A DNA stretch of 64,000 nt from Lutjanus erythropterus (Eukaryota > Chordata > Actinopteri > Lutjaniformes > Lutjanidae), in NCBI GenBank assembly GCA_020091685.1, contig CM034603.1:20602715-20666714 (forward strand), in the 5' to 3' direction. Below are positions 1-11,450 of this stretch, in pieces (positions within the stretch are counted from its first letter, which is position 1; every line of letters begins with the position of its first letter). Both the position numbers and the translations under genes were made by a program. Below the pieces are notes generated by a model. That model saw nothing but the letters and a program-made list of their open reading frames with translations. It had not been told where the DNA came from and did no database searches.

Positions 1-492
1 CACCACCACAGTCAAAAAAAGTAGATTGAATATGATAATACTAAAATTAATCAATATTTTTGTCTTTTCTTTTTTTGTGCACTTCATAATAAATCTAGAT
101 ATTTTGCCCCTTTTACACTGGACAAATAACCAATAATATCTGGGTTGAGAAAGCGTACATTCAGTCCTGGGTCAAATGACTCCAGCTCTGATCAGCAGTG
201 ATAGAAAAGTGACACCCGGGTAGATACACAAATTTCCGCTACATTTTTTGCCTCCATTGGTAACTACTAAAACTCTGTTGCTCTTTCCTCATGCACATGT
301 GCTGCTTGGCTTGACTTGGTTTCACTTGGTGCGTCAGCACAGCAGAGTTTGCACCAATTAATTATGAATGATTAATCAGTTGTTAGGATTTTCAACTATG
401 GGTTAAGGAAAATGCACAACATTGCAGCCCTTGTCTATACTGTGGATAAACATTTTCCTTCCTATAAATTCTTTAGAAGGTCCTCCGTTATA
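1..492. other. Unassigned intergenic DNA
   Basis: AT-rich sequence with no open frame of note, no tRNA-like boxes and no repeat that I recognise. It ends where the GATAA-rich tail of the neighbouring LINE-like fragment begins. Confidence 0.5.
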
Positions 493-872
493 AGAAAAGA
501 AAAGATAAGATAAGATAACACTTTATTAGTACCACAACAGGGAAATTTTCGGACCCCTTTACAAAGAGGACAGAAAAATAGAAAGAAGCATCAATAAAAA
601 CAATTAAACAAGCAGTATGAACAACAATATGGACAAGAAGAGATAAAAAAATAGGAACAATATAAACATTAAATATGAAAATAGGAGTAATATAAATCAG
701 AGGATGTATGAAATGTAAAGAATAACCACACTGAACCGTAGAATTTACACCATTGCACACAGAATACTGATGCTACTACTGTGCACAGAGTGAAAATACA
801 CCTCAGTGAAATGTTGATATTACACAGTAGAAGTGAAATTACAGTGGAGTGAGCGAGAAGCAAAATCAGCAA
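493..872 (-). mobile_element. Non-LTR retrotransposon (LINE) 3' end fragment
   Basis: Read on the minus strand, the segment ends in an AATAAAG signal followed by repeated TTATC units (plus-strand GATAA repeats at about 500-518). This is the layout of teleost LINE 3' UTRs that end in a short tandem tail. A GGGAAATT-type motif just inside the tail (about 540-550) also fits common fish copies. Toward 872 the sequence is A-rich with 'attgcac'-like words, again typical of such 3' UTRs. No reverse-transcriptase frame remains, so this is a 5'-truncated, dead copy. It could belong to Rex1/Babar, L2 or another clade; the sequence alone does not decide. Confidence 0.55.
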
Positions 873-2018
873 TCTGGAAATGTTGGGGTTTCATCAGCCG
901 TCACTTAACACAACTCCTGGCAGCTGAAAGCAAACATGTAAAACAGTAAAATAAAGCAGACATCTGAATGTACAAACAGGGATGCAGAAGAGAAACTATA
1001 ACAACAAAGATTCAGTTCGAAGCTAAAAGAAGGTTTTGAGCTGAACAGAAAGGCAAACTCATCTACCGGCAATGGGAGAAGGGTCAGTTGCCTATTTTTA
1101 GCAGGTTCAGCCACGTTAGAAAAATCTGCATGTACATGTTATTTTAGTATAAAAACAGTATTTAAATTTTCAGTCCGCATCTGACGGGAAGCAGCCTTTG
1201 TGACAGATTAAAACTCTCTTGTACGCTCATGGACGCCATTTTTTATTGCTGTGCTCCCTCCTGAACTGTCTCCACCGGCTGATGGATTTTGCATATCCCG
1301 CACACAGCCTCCTTGGGCTTTGCTAAATGAATTAGGGAGGCCTGAGTAGCTACATTTTTAGCTTCATGCACTAGATGCACATTATCCTGAGCCGTTGAAA
1401 GCCTAAATACCTGCTGGGCCTCGCTATGACCGTTCGACTGCCATCAAGAGCCCGCAGAGAGGTCGGAAAGGAAGAGAGACTGCACAGGATAGAGAGAGCT
1501 CGCTGGAGAGAGTGGCTGATGACAGCAAAATCGATTAATTGAATGAGTGGACAACTCTTGCACGGATTGAGTTGCACTGCTGTGATAAAACAAAGTGCAC
1601 ATTATGTTTTAAAATGAGTAAAAAAAACGAGTTAAGCACCTGGAGGGCCAGCAATGATAGCGACTGCGTTCGCCACTTCACATCTTTTATAGCAGCAGAA
1701 GCTCCCTGTGCTTCGCTACTGCTCAGACAGACGCAGAGGCACCAGAGGACGCCTTTGCTTTTCCCTCCCAGGAGATTCACTTCCTCCATCAATATTTAAG
1801 TTTGTTTATGTTTAGCTGTTTCACTTTATTGACCATGCTCAGGGTACTTTCATATTTTCTTTACGTATCTTTGTTTTCATAATGCAGCAGCCCTCACCAC
1901 TCAGATTTGTGCGTTGGGTCATGCAGAACGCCTTCTTAATTTACAGCTCTTCCTACAAAATGGGAGCACAAAATTTCTATTCCTATTATATATTGTGCTT
2001 TAGTTTGCACTCTAGCAT
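873..2018. other. Unassigned intergenic DNA
   Basis: Mixed-composition sequence. A somewhat GC-richer part at about 1230-1530 has no coding signal that I trust. The overlapping small frames on both strands at 1371-1799 show no recognisable domain. Confidence 0.4.
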
Positions 2019-2161
2019 TTAAAGGACCACTTTTTAGGACTTGGGCATAGAGCTGTGGGTTTGCAGATTGTAAAGACCGCACTTTACCCTCCCTCCCAAG
2101 TATGAGAGCCTACAGTGGCCACAAAACAAAACAGAAAAACCCCCCAAAGGCTGTATCTAGT
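2019..2161 (-). mobile_element. Short TTAA-ended DNA element, first part of a split copy
   Basis: This is the end of the same family as the intact copy at 6724-7072, in opposite orientation. It begins TTTAAAGGACCA, and at about 2110-2121 it carries CCTACAGTGGCC, the reverse complement of the GGCCACTGTAGG word in the intact copy. Similarity stops near 2161 and resumes at about 3041 with the part of the family that should follow, so 2162-3040 looks inserted. Non-autonomous, with no coding capacity. Confidence 0.6.
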
Positions 2162-3040
2162 CTTTAAAAATTGGTTTCTGCATTGTGGCGGATACAATGA
2201 TTTGCCTGCACTTTACATCATGAACAACACTGAAGGGAGGATGGGTCAGGGACTCAGGTCATGTGATTTGATACCAACATTCAAAAATATGCTCATCATT
2301 TGTATCAAAATCCAAAATGGCAGTATACTTGAGCAAAGACACTGACCATGATATTAAGTTGTTCATTTGGGGGGGCATTTTATTTTAGAAAGTAGTTTGT
2401 TCAGAATGATTTTATATGGTCTTGTTGCAAAATAATGAATTTTGATAATCAGCTTTGAAAGTTTGTATGTGAAGGAGACATTGGGGGTATGACACACTCA
2501 CATTCACTCACACATAAACTTATGTTTGTGCTCTTATACTTGACACATCATCAGTAATACAAGGAAGTGAAATATTGATTACTTCTTTTAAAGATTACCT
2601 TTCTATTGTTTTTTTTTTAAATCTACTGCTAGTAGGGGACACCACAGGGAAGATTGTAGTATAAAAACAGGAATAAAATATTTTGTTTATAAATGTTAAT
2701 AGCTTATTGCTTATTCAAGATTAGTTTTGTTTCCAGCATTTAAAACATAATTATTGTTGTGTTGTTTAGTTTTTTCACTTTAAAAAGAACTTTTTATGCA
2801 AAACATGCAAGACGGTAGCTCATTATCTGTTTAGCAATTGTTTTGAAAGTTGGCACAAGAACTATTTAAAAAAATGAGTAAAGGTTAAATTCATACCCCA
2901 AATGGGCTATAAAAAGACAGGCTGTAAATTGGAAAATACATTTTGAAAACAAAATTATGACAATGTATCAGTTTAGCCTAAAAACATTAGAAAATAGCAA
3001 TTAATCTTTGAAAATATTTATATGCACTTGTCCATTTAAG
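2162..3040. other. Segment interrupting the split DNA element
   Basis: About 880 bp separating two complementary parts of one short transposon. It is AT-rich and has no recognisable protein frame. Its edges show no terminal inverted repeat or target duplication that I can define, so its identity (later insertion or recombination product) is open. It contains an AT-rich tract around 2590-2790. Confidence 0.4.
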
Positions 3041-3232
3041 GGCAGTGTTTGCTTTGTTTGTTCTAAGCTTCTCTAGAAACATGGTGGTACAACATGGCAG
3101 CCTCCATGGACGGGGGTCTGCCCCCTTTATAGATATAAACTGCTTATTCTAAGGTAACAAAAACACAATGAATATGTGAATATTACATTCCGTTCCTTTT
3201 CTGCCAATAAATCCCATTTTCAGCAGCATCAT
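3041..3232 (-). mobile_element. Short TTAA-ended DNA element, second part of the split copy
   Basis: Continues the family from the point where the 2019-2161 piece stops. It contains GAAACATGGTGGTACAACAT, a word fish copies share, then the run 'gatataaactgcttattctaaggtaac' typical of the family interior (reverse complement of the TACCTTTAAATGAGCCG part of the copy at 6724), then TGCCAATAAATCCC near the end. The expected TIR (CTTACACACTGG type) is worn away, so the right limit is approximate. Confidence 0.6.
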
Positions 3233-6200
3233 TAAACTCTGCCATGCACTGTTATCCCTATTAAGATCCAGTTTAATGCTCACTTAGCCGAACTCCAGTC
3301 AGTGATCTATGACAACCCTGTAACTCTTACAAGAAGCTCGCCGGTCCGCTGGCAGCTCTATCTGCCATCGAGATGGGGCAAGATAACCAGATCACAGGTG
3401 CACTACATCAGTCTCTGCTAGTGTCAATGGGATTACCTATCCTCTGTAGCCCAAGCTATACAGAGGGAGGGATGGAGCAAAGAAGCTGGGGAAATAGGTC
3501 AAGCACACTGATAAGGGCAGGTGTTCTATTGAAGATGTCTCTACAGTCTCCAGGGGACCGAGTACAGCGAAACATTACTACTTCAATAGAGAAGAGATAG
3601 CCTCTGTTCAAATCAGTGCAGCAGTTCAAAGCGTTCTCTTCAATAAATGTTTAGCTTCAAATCTAAAGTGAAACTACTGTGTTACTGCATGTCTGAGCCT
3701 CATAATTAATGAATTTAAGAAAGACATAGCCGGCAACACCACCTCTTTTTTCCTCTCTTTCTCAAACACACAGATAGACAGATAGATAAATATGAATTAC
3801 CTCTACATTTTTTGTTATTTTGCACAGAGGTACACTTTTTTTCTGAAGTGCTTAGAGACCATTACAAATACACAGATCCTAAAAGATTTTTTTTTTTATC
3901 AGGATAAGATAAGAGGACTGCAAAGTTGGGATAACAATCTGGTGAAAAAGCTGCTTGATACTGAAAGCGATGCTGCGATACTGAGGGAACAGCAGGGAAC
4001 AACAGGGAAGCTGAGGAAGTAACACTGACAAACAGCAGAACAGAAAATGCTGTATATTCCTGTGTGGGGAGGTTCGAGCATTATGTTGTCTTGGTATAGC
4101 CAGGTCTGCTAAATATGCCAAGTGTTTTGAGTTTTTGAGTAAGTAAAGCGAAATGCTTCATTATCCTCCCAAAATATCACACTGTGGGCTGCATAAAACT
4201 GATGACTCATGTGTTTTAAGCTCCTGAGTGGTTTCTTCAGTACTTTTCAGCATACTGGCTGCAGCTCGGCATGTGAGGTACAAGTCGAGGGCAGCGAGTC
4301 AGAGTTGGTAGACCAGTCTGCAGTTGAATCACAGCATGGCAAGTACACAGGGTTATAGTACTGAACGAACTCAGGAGCAAGCGGTTACTGCTCGCGCCAC
4401 CACACTCTCAGTCTTTTCAGGCTATTTAAGGTTGTGATGCTTCATTTTACATGGCTGGCATTTAGTCAAGTAGCATATAAAAGCAGATCAGTTAGGAGAA
4501 GGCGAAAGCTTTGGTCAGTGTCCTGCATTAGAGAGTGACAGACTATTTCCTGGAGGCAGTATGTACCAGTATAGACTCAGTATGTATCGAACTTGCAAAA
4601 GTACCAGAAGAAAACAATGATTTGTTCATTTTTGGCTAGCATTAAATATTCCCTGTTGGATAACAATCTATTATTCATTATTACAATTTAGATTCAAGGT
4701 AATAATGCCAAATCAATATAGAATATCCGTCTGCGCAGGTGTTTGCCCTGTGGGCTCCAGGAGATAATCATCCATGCATCTGGACAAGACAATTGCATTT
4801 CTTTGTGGATTGTAAATGCTGATTATTAACATAGTAACATGAAAGAAATTTGTGTGTGTGGTAAACTGAACTGATGTAAAAAACTGAGAATTGACTTTAA
4901 AAAATATTCTTTGTTTTCCAGTCAAGTAGAATTTTGGTCATCTCTTCTGTAGTAAATATTACTATTTTACTTTATTTAAACAAACAAATTGGTCAAACTG
5001 ACTCTTGTAAACACCCATCACAGTTCGCACACCAACTTGCTGGTTGTCCTGTCCTGGCAGAGACATGACGCAGCTGAAAACAATACAACACGGCTCTCAT
5101 GGCCTTCAGTAAATCATGTTTATAGATGCAAATAAGAAACCGGTTATCTTCTCAAAACACATGTGCATTTCAAATACCGTAGACTCACCCAGCTGAGGTT
5201 CTCCAGAGTTTACTCTTTTGTAATGCAGGAGAAGTTTCATCAAAATGAGTATCTGACGAGACTTCCAGCAAAACCCGACCTGTATATGTGTCAGATGAAA
5301 AATATCACCTTCAGAGTGACAGGTGCAGGTGGCTGTGCCTCTTGCAGTGGTGAAAATTGAAATGGTAATGGACTGCCTATTCGACAACATGATTAAATAA
5401 CTAAGTACCGTAGTTGCAAAACTAATGTTACATTGCTCATGACAGAAAAAAGTAATCTGATGTGATGCCAGCATGTTTTCAGATCTCAAGGAATACGGTG
5501 TTTTCATAAACAATAGGAATTATGGCTATGAAAAAGGCCCATGATATGTTAAACAGGAATTTCCCATTTCATCATTAAGAAAATTGGGAGTTGCTTTTTT
5601 TTTGCACTCAGAATCACAAATTTGCCACGGAAAGCTGTACAATCTGTACTGCGCTTGACACCTTCTACCTTAGATGTTTGATTTGGATAAGGAAATTTAC
5701 AAATAAAACCTATTTAACAGTGGCAGAGGTATGATTCCTCTTCAGGAATTGACATGTAACACAATAGACTGCAAATATATTGAGGATATGGACAGAAAAC
5801 TGGTTATTAATGTGTTAAAATATAGAAAAACTGCTCACAGAGGAACGTTGTGTGGATAATGGTACATTTTCTGGATCAAAACAGGGACAATATTAGAGAG
5901 TAAAGCTCATTTTAAATTAAATTGAACTTCATTTTGGAAGACAGGAACAAACATCATGTCTGCAATTCATTACCAGAGTGCAGAAGCTTCAGACCCCCTG
6001 ATGAGCTCCCAAACCTTTATGTCTAAGCAGAGTTTTTGATTAAACTCTCTCCTCAACAACAAGAGTAATATATAGGATTTTTTCTTAATATGCAGCATTT
6101 CATTTTAATGAGACAAGTTCTCAGGTGTAGCCAGAGGGATGATGTCATTGTGATGAAAGGCAAAGTGGTCGTGTCTTTCATGTCGGCAATCCCTCCATTA

Positions 6201-6723
6201 AATAACAGATGAAAGAGCAGCTAAAGAGAAAAGAGAGCTGGTCATGGCGGATAGAAAAGACAAAGCTAATGCTTAGAACAGGATTTCAAGGACAGGTGGC
6301 ATTGTATCTCTGCACTGACAATGAATCTGTCGACCCCTCTGTCATCTTGGGAAGAAGCTTTGACCTCGGTGACGGATTTTGCATTTGGCATCCTTTTGAC
6401 TTTCCTCCAATGCCAACATGAAATAGAATCCAGTTACTTTGAAGTTAGGTGTCAAAACACGAGTCCTCACTTGCTAGTGAATAAGTTATGACAGTACCTC
6501 TTGTGGTCAAAGTTTTATTCTTCAAGGTTTGTTTGGAACAAGTTCAAAACACGTACTGTACACTGTTCAGCAGGATTTCACTTAAGAAATGATAAGATAG
6601 CATACAATTTAAATATTGTAGTTATGGTAATCTCAAGGGTAGCTAAACTGAATTAACTGCTTGGTTTATTTAACATATGCACTGAAGTTTTCTTTGGGTT
6701 TGGTGGTGTAAAGTAGTCACTTT
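3233..6723. other. Unassigned intergenic DNA
   Basis: No gene found. A moderately GC-rich stretch at 3290-3620 and blocks at 4250-4400 and 6120-6420 look unique rather than repetitive, but carry no convincing frame. The 135-codon minus-strand frame at 5106-5513 is AT-rich and matches no domain I know. Short tracts such as a T run at about 3888 are present. Confidence 0.4.
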
Positions 6724-7072
6724 TTAAAGTTCCAGTGTGTAAGTTTTACCAGGGTTTATTGGCAGAATTGGGTAGGAATTGAATATAATGGTCATAAGTG
6801 TGTTTTCATCAGTGGCTAATCACCTGAACGTAAGAATTGTTACCTTTAAATGAGCCGTTTTTTTCATCTGCAGAGGGAGCAGGTTCTCTTCCACAGAGGC
6901 TGCAGTGTTGCACAACCAAACCAAACACTGTCTTCACATTATACACATGTTTCGTGGCCACTGTAGGTTCTTCTACCCTCCTCAGTGCTTAAAATGGAAG
7001 ACTGGGATGAGGTGATTTCAGTCTGCAAGTTCACTGCTGGATGCAACAACAGCCTACGCACTGGTCCTTTAA
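6724..7072 (+). mobile_element. Non-autonomous DNA transposon (MITE-like), near full length
   Basis: A 349-bp element with TTAA at both ends. The left end reads TTAAAGTTCCAGTGTGTAAG and the reverse complement of the right end reads TTAAAGGACCAGTGCGTAGG, an inverted match of about 16 of 20. The interior includes GGCAGAATTG, AATGAGCCGTTT, GAGCAGGTTCTCTTCCAC and GGCCACTGTAGGTTCTTCTAC, all of which I recall from a repeat very common in percomorph fish. No coding capacity. TTAA could be a piggyBac-type target duplication or simply part of the inverted repeat; this copy cannot separate the two. Confidence 0.75.
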
Positions 7073-7246
7073 GGACAATTTTGAGGTACTTACTTTACTA
7101 CTATTACTTTGACTCCAGAGGAAAATATTTTTACTCCAATACGTTTAGCTATAGCTAATGCTATAGGTAATAGTTGCTTTGCAGGTTAAGATTTCACATG
7201 AACAAACATAGGACATGCTTATAAAGTACAAAAGAATGTATTCAAC

Positions 7247-7706
7247 CAGTGATTCTAAATGTCTGGCTTGTGATCCCTTATAACAAATGTGTGTCTGGTT
7301 GGAGACCCTTCATAACATTTCAGATTACTATGACTATCAATCAAAGAAAGATTTTCTTTCTAAAATGCTCACATGATATAAATTAAATAACTTTTCAAGG
7401 CAGTGGCATAAGATAGTTATGAGGGGCTCCAGTGCTGGCTATTATGATGGACCCTTGACATGCTACTGACTTTATACTGGACATCATAAACATGCACATT
7501 ACCCAGAAATAATCATCATATATCTAAAATAAAAGTATTACAGAAAACAAGATCTTATTCATTTAATCAGATAGTGTTTATGCAGCTTATATGTGGTTTA
7601 ATAGAATAAGAATATAATTTTGTACAGATTGCTACTGACTAGATCACTATAGATCACTCTGATTCATTTTGCGAGCCTTTGGATGGGCCCGTGGTTGGGA
7701 ATCAAA
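7247..7706. mobile_element. hAT-like non-autonomous element remnant
   Basis: The left end CAGTGATTCTAAATG...TTGTGATCCC and the right end GGGCCCGTGGTTGGGAAT resemble the CAGTGGTTCCCAACC termini of vertebrate hAT (Charlie/Tip100-type) elements in inverted orientation. The interior of about 430 bp is AT-rich and non-coding. The ends are diverged and no 8-bp target duplication is visible, so the exact limits are uncertain. Confidence 0.45.
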
Positions 7707-9240
7707 TAAACAGACTATTTTAAGGATTCACCACTTCAACCAGCAGTAAATGCATTAAAATGTGTTTTATACATTCATATATAATTTAATATACTAGAAT
7801 AATACAAATGTGTCACAGGGCTATTTTTCTGCAGAACAAGCATATTTACTTATAATATATTGAGTGCATTTTGCATATATTACTTAATATATGTTTACTT
7901 GTTTGGTTTGTTCATGCACTGCTGCTGTGATAAATTAAGTATTTATCTATCAATCGATCTCCCTTTCACTTACTCGAGTAAAGGGTCTGAGTACTTCTTC
8001 TACCACTGACTGCATTATTCCAGAGGTATATTTCTGTCCAAATATATATTCCATGTTGCACATCTCCAGCTGCAGAGTAGTGAGTGGGTAAATCAATCAT
8101 CATAAATGAGGGACAGCTGCTACACAGACTCATTATTCCTCGCACACACCTACTGTTTAGCCTTCTGGAGGCGTCACGAACCAACTTCAACAAGACGTCA
8201 GTGACAGGAAGGAAGATGCCCACTTGATAACAACCAGTGGGATAAAACCAGTGTGCTCTCCGCTCATCGCTTTAAAATCCAGCTCAGCTCTCTATACGAG
8301 CACTCATTCATTAGCAGCACAAGGGAGGGGTTATTTCCATCTGTTTCTGTTAAAAAAAAAAGTGTTACAACTCTCTCCATGTAGCTCATTATATTGATTT
8401 CAAACAAGCCATCATGATAGCGTATAGCAGTTTAGCTTGCCAAGATCTAATTGTCTATTTCCCCAATGTCACTGGATGCTGCGTATTCACTACAACCCCC
8501 CGTCTCCTCATCTCAACATTCCCATCCCGCCCCCTCATTAAGTGAATCATTTCTTGAGATGCTCTAATGGCTCCTAGAAATTGTTTATGGGCAATTTAAT
8601 TTGTGTGTAAGGCATCCTAATAAACACTCTCGGCACACAGACGAGTAATTATACGTTCGGCTAAATAGATAATTGGATGGGCTTGAAGATAGATTAGTGC
8701 ATCTGTGGAATGTTGCTTTTGTTGGGAAATACAGTAGCTTTTGAAGAAATGCAAGACAGTGAATTTACAGTAATTGCATTCCATACTGCTACTATGAGCA
8801 TAATTGAAATGTTGCTTGATTTGCAAATTAATGAAACCAGAAGAAACAGCTTTTTTGAAAAAATTAAGCACTGTATATTTTCAAGTTTAGTAAAGATATT
8901 GTGTATTTTTCTCATGTTATCTCACCAAAGAGCAAATATTGAACCACTTTGAGTTTGTTTACAGTATTATCTAAGCTGCACTAGTTTCACGCTGCATATC
9001 TTCATTCAATAAGGTGATCTCCCTGTGGAAATCTCACATATTGTTTTAGCTCACAGAGGAATACTAACCTCTGACACAGACGGGAGTCTTTCACAGTTGA
9101 GGTCAAACACAATATAGCAGCAATATAGTCACACTGAGCCTGTAATGTGTTAGAAACTGAATCACTCACTCGAACATTAGTGTATTGACTCACAGTATTT
9201 GTTTTTAAAATATATTGACCAGATTCATAATGTACTAAAG
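7707..9240. other. Intergenic DNA with a repeat-poor block
   Basis: No gene. AT-rich to about 7950, then unique-looking sequence that includes the candidate regulatory block at 8545-8870. The overlapping small frames on both strands at 8617-8952 have no recognisable domain. Confidence 0.4.
8545..8870. promoter_or_regulatory. Candidate conserved non-coding element
   Basis: Repeat-free sequence with several homeodomain-type words (AGTAATTATACG at about 8643, GATAATTGGATGG at about 8668, TTTGCAAATTAATGA at about 8820) and unusually little low-complexity DNA for this region. This style is common in deeply conserved vertebrate non-coding elements. It is an inference from composition only; conservation cannot be seen in one sequence. 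Confidence 0.2.
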
Positions 9241-9480
9241 CATGGTTCTCAGTCTTTTTCAGGTCATGAATCCCTTGGGTCAGTGGTTCTCAAATGGGGG
9301 TTCTTGAGGGGGTTTCAGGGAGTTCTGAGCAAAGATGGGAATAATTTATTATCCCCATTTTTCCATCCGTAAGTAACAACATGATAGAATGTATGACTTT
9401 CTGGTCATGGGTTTCCTCTGTATTCACCACTAAAACAAGGAACTCTGAGAACCCCCTGTTGACCCATGTTCTAAAGTAAG
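9241..9480. mobile_element. hAT-like ends, possibly nested
   Basis: CAGTGGTTCTCAAATGGGGG starts at 9281, and the reverse complement of the sequence ending at 9458 reads CAGGGGGTTCTCAGAG, giving an inverted pair typical of small hAT elements (about 178 bp). A second similar left end (CATGGTTCTCAGTCTTTTTC) lies 40 bp upstream at 9241, so two ends may be nested or duplicated. Non-coding. Confidence 0.5.
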
Positions 9481-11139
9481 ATGCACAAATGATCACAACG
9501 TAAAAATCATACAGGAGATTAGTGACATCACCTTATCGTTTCTCATTAACTTACCATAAATTTTATTTCCTGGGTGTTTACATGCATATTTTGCTTCATA
9601 TTATTTTGTTTTATATATATATATATTATAATATTCTGTTCTGAATTTAGTCAATTATATGTATTGTTTGTGCATGTGGTGTGAAGGAACTATAGCTCCC
9701 ATTCTGATGTGCAACCCTGTTTTGTATAAAGACAATAGATTACCTTGATGCTGTTGTAAATATACCTATAATTTAAAATTTCTAGTTATTTTCAGAAAAC
9801 TCCAGGCATCATAAACAAGTTCTAACTTGGAGTCTGTTGACTCTAAATGATGAGCTGAATGAATGTACTGTACAGAGTTCAATCAACTCATTAAATTTGG
9901 TTTCTGAAGTAACATGATTATCATATTAGCAGACTTCCCAGCATGCATTATTTGAGAGTTAAAACTCCCCTGAGACCCTTATTTTTATAGTTTTATATAA
10001 AACATGAAGGAAATATATATGTCTCTAATGTTCTTTAAGATAAGTCATAGGTTGTTTGTTTTCACAGTGATGAAAACATTGAACAGTGAACCACTATGAA
10101 GATCAATACTGAATTAGTTAATCAAAGATTAATAAATTATTAGAAATATTAAATGTTATAAATATTATGTGACTGAGGAGTTGTTGGTTCATCTTAAAAG
10201 CTTATTGAATATGTTTTCTCAAGTACAACTGAAATAATATCAGTTCTATTTGACTAGTTTTGTTTTGAACCATTACAAAATAAACTCAGCTTGTCCTTTC
10301 AAATTCAATCAACTTAAAATTTTGATGCAGTCTAAACAAACTTTTTTATATGAAAACAGTTTTGTACAGTGTGAATTTATAGGATTGCAGGATGTGGTCA
10401 AACCTTTAGCAGCTCACATGTGCACTTTAACATCCTACATCATCGCAAGTTTTGTGATGATAAAGATTTTGGGCTAGAAGAAGGACATTGTCCATTCCAG
10501 CACATCAGCACTGGCACGAGCTTTCCGTGGGCTTCCGTGGAAGCGTTCATCAGTGGAGCCACCGAGCAGCCTGAGACTGTGTCAAACTGAAATCTCTACG
10601 CGGCAGAGCCTGAATGATTTATGCATTTGTCATTTCTCATTTGTTGAAACAAGGTGTCAACGTTTTTGTTCCATTGCACCAGTCAAGCCTGCAGAGACAA
10701 AGAGGTAAGGATGGAGCAAATGCCCTTGAAAAAGATAGCAAAGTCAACCAGGCAATTTGTCCAGGCGTGTCTCTTTTCTTGAGCATTTTGTCGCGAAGGT
10801 GCAGCAGCAGTAGACAATCACCTCGTGACTCATTTGTAAATCCTCTCTGTCCTTCTGCTGTGATCTCACAGTGCATACTTTTACATCGTCAAAGTGAGGG
10901 GATGGTAAATGCAACTGCTGTTTTAAGAGAAATTATCTCAGTGGCTTTTGAAAATACTGATGTGGCAGAAAATTATGTCAACTGCTTTAATCCTCTTTGA
11001 TAAAAAATGACCTTCGAATTAAACTGCTGAATGAATTTATATGTTATATATGTTATGCCATGCTGGCACTTACACATACAAATGTGTGGACTTTCTTATT
11101 AACTGCAACTTTTGTTCTTTAATCAGGAGCACATTACAG
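9481..11139. other. Intergenic DNA
   Basis: Very AT-rich to about 10480 with short TA runs (about 9612-9627), then GC-richer unique sequence at 10490-11000. The 128-codon frame at 10614-11000 shows no domain or codon pattern that I recognise. Confidence 0.4.
10490..11000. promoter_or_regulatory. Candidate conserved non-coding element
   Basis: A repeat-poor 500-bp block of higher GC than its surroundings, sitting between AT-rich flanks, with no recognisable protein. It is flagged only because of this contrast; it could equally be ordinary unique sequence. Confidence 0.15.
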
Positions 11140-11450
11140 TTAAAGAGACAAGTCACACCAAAATCAAACATATATTTTTCCCCTGGCCTGTAGTGCCATT
11201 CATCATCTAGATTTTTTTTTGTGTGTGAGTTGCACAGTTTCAGAGATAAAAGAGAAAGAAGAGAAATGTGTGCCTCCACTCCAGTATAATGGGACTAAAT
11301 GGCACTTGGCTTGTGGTGCTCAAAGCACCAAAAAGTACTTTTGAAAAATTCAACAGCAATAATCATTACCTGGTTACTCAAGATAATTCATGTAGTTTAT
11401 GTAGTAGAATCTACCGTAACTACTTTCTACTAGAAAGGAAGAAAAAACAT
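11140..11450 (+). mobile_element. Interspersed repeat, same family as 53780-53969
   Basis: Starts TTAAAGAGACAAGTCACACC and includes TTTTTCCCCTGGCCTGTAG, TGTGAGTTGCACAGTTT, TAATGGGACTAAATGGCACT and GTGCTCAAAGCACC, in the same order as the copy at 53780. I recall this family as abundant in percomorph genomes; full-length copies run on past the part seen here. It has no coding capacity. The right end is not defined in this copy. Confidence 0.65.

Noticed and set aside
3520..3595. Short inverted words TTCTATTGAAG and CTTCAATAGAGAA
   Set aside because: The arms are about 10 bp with a long spacer, which is common by chance in AT-rich DNA.
5106..5513. 135-codon minus-strand frame
   Set aside because: No recognisable domain, no repeat or exon context, and of a length expected by chance in 64 kb.
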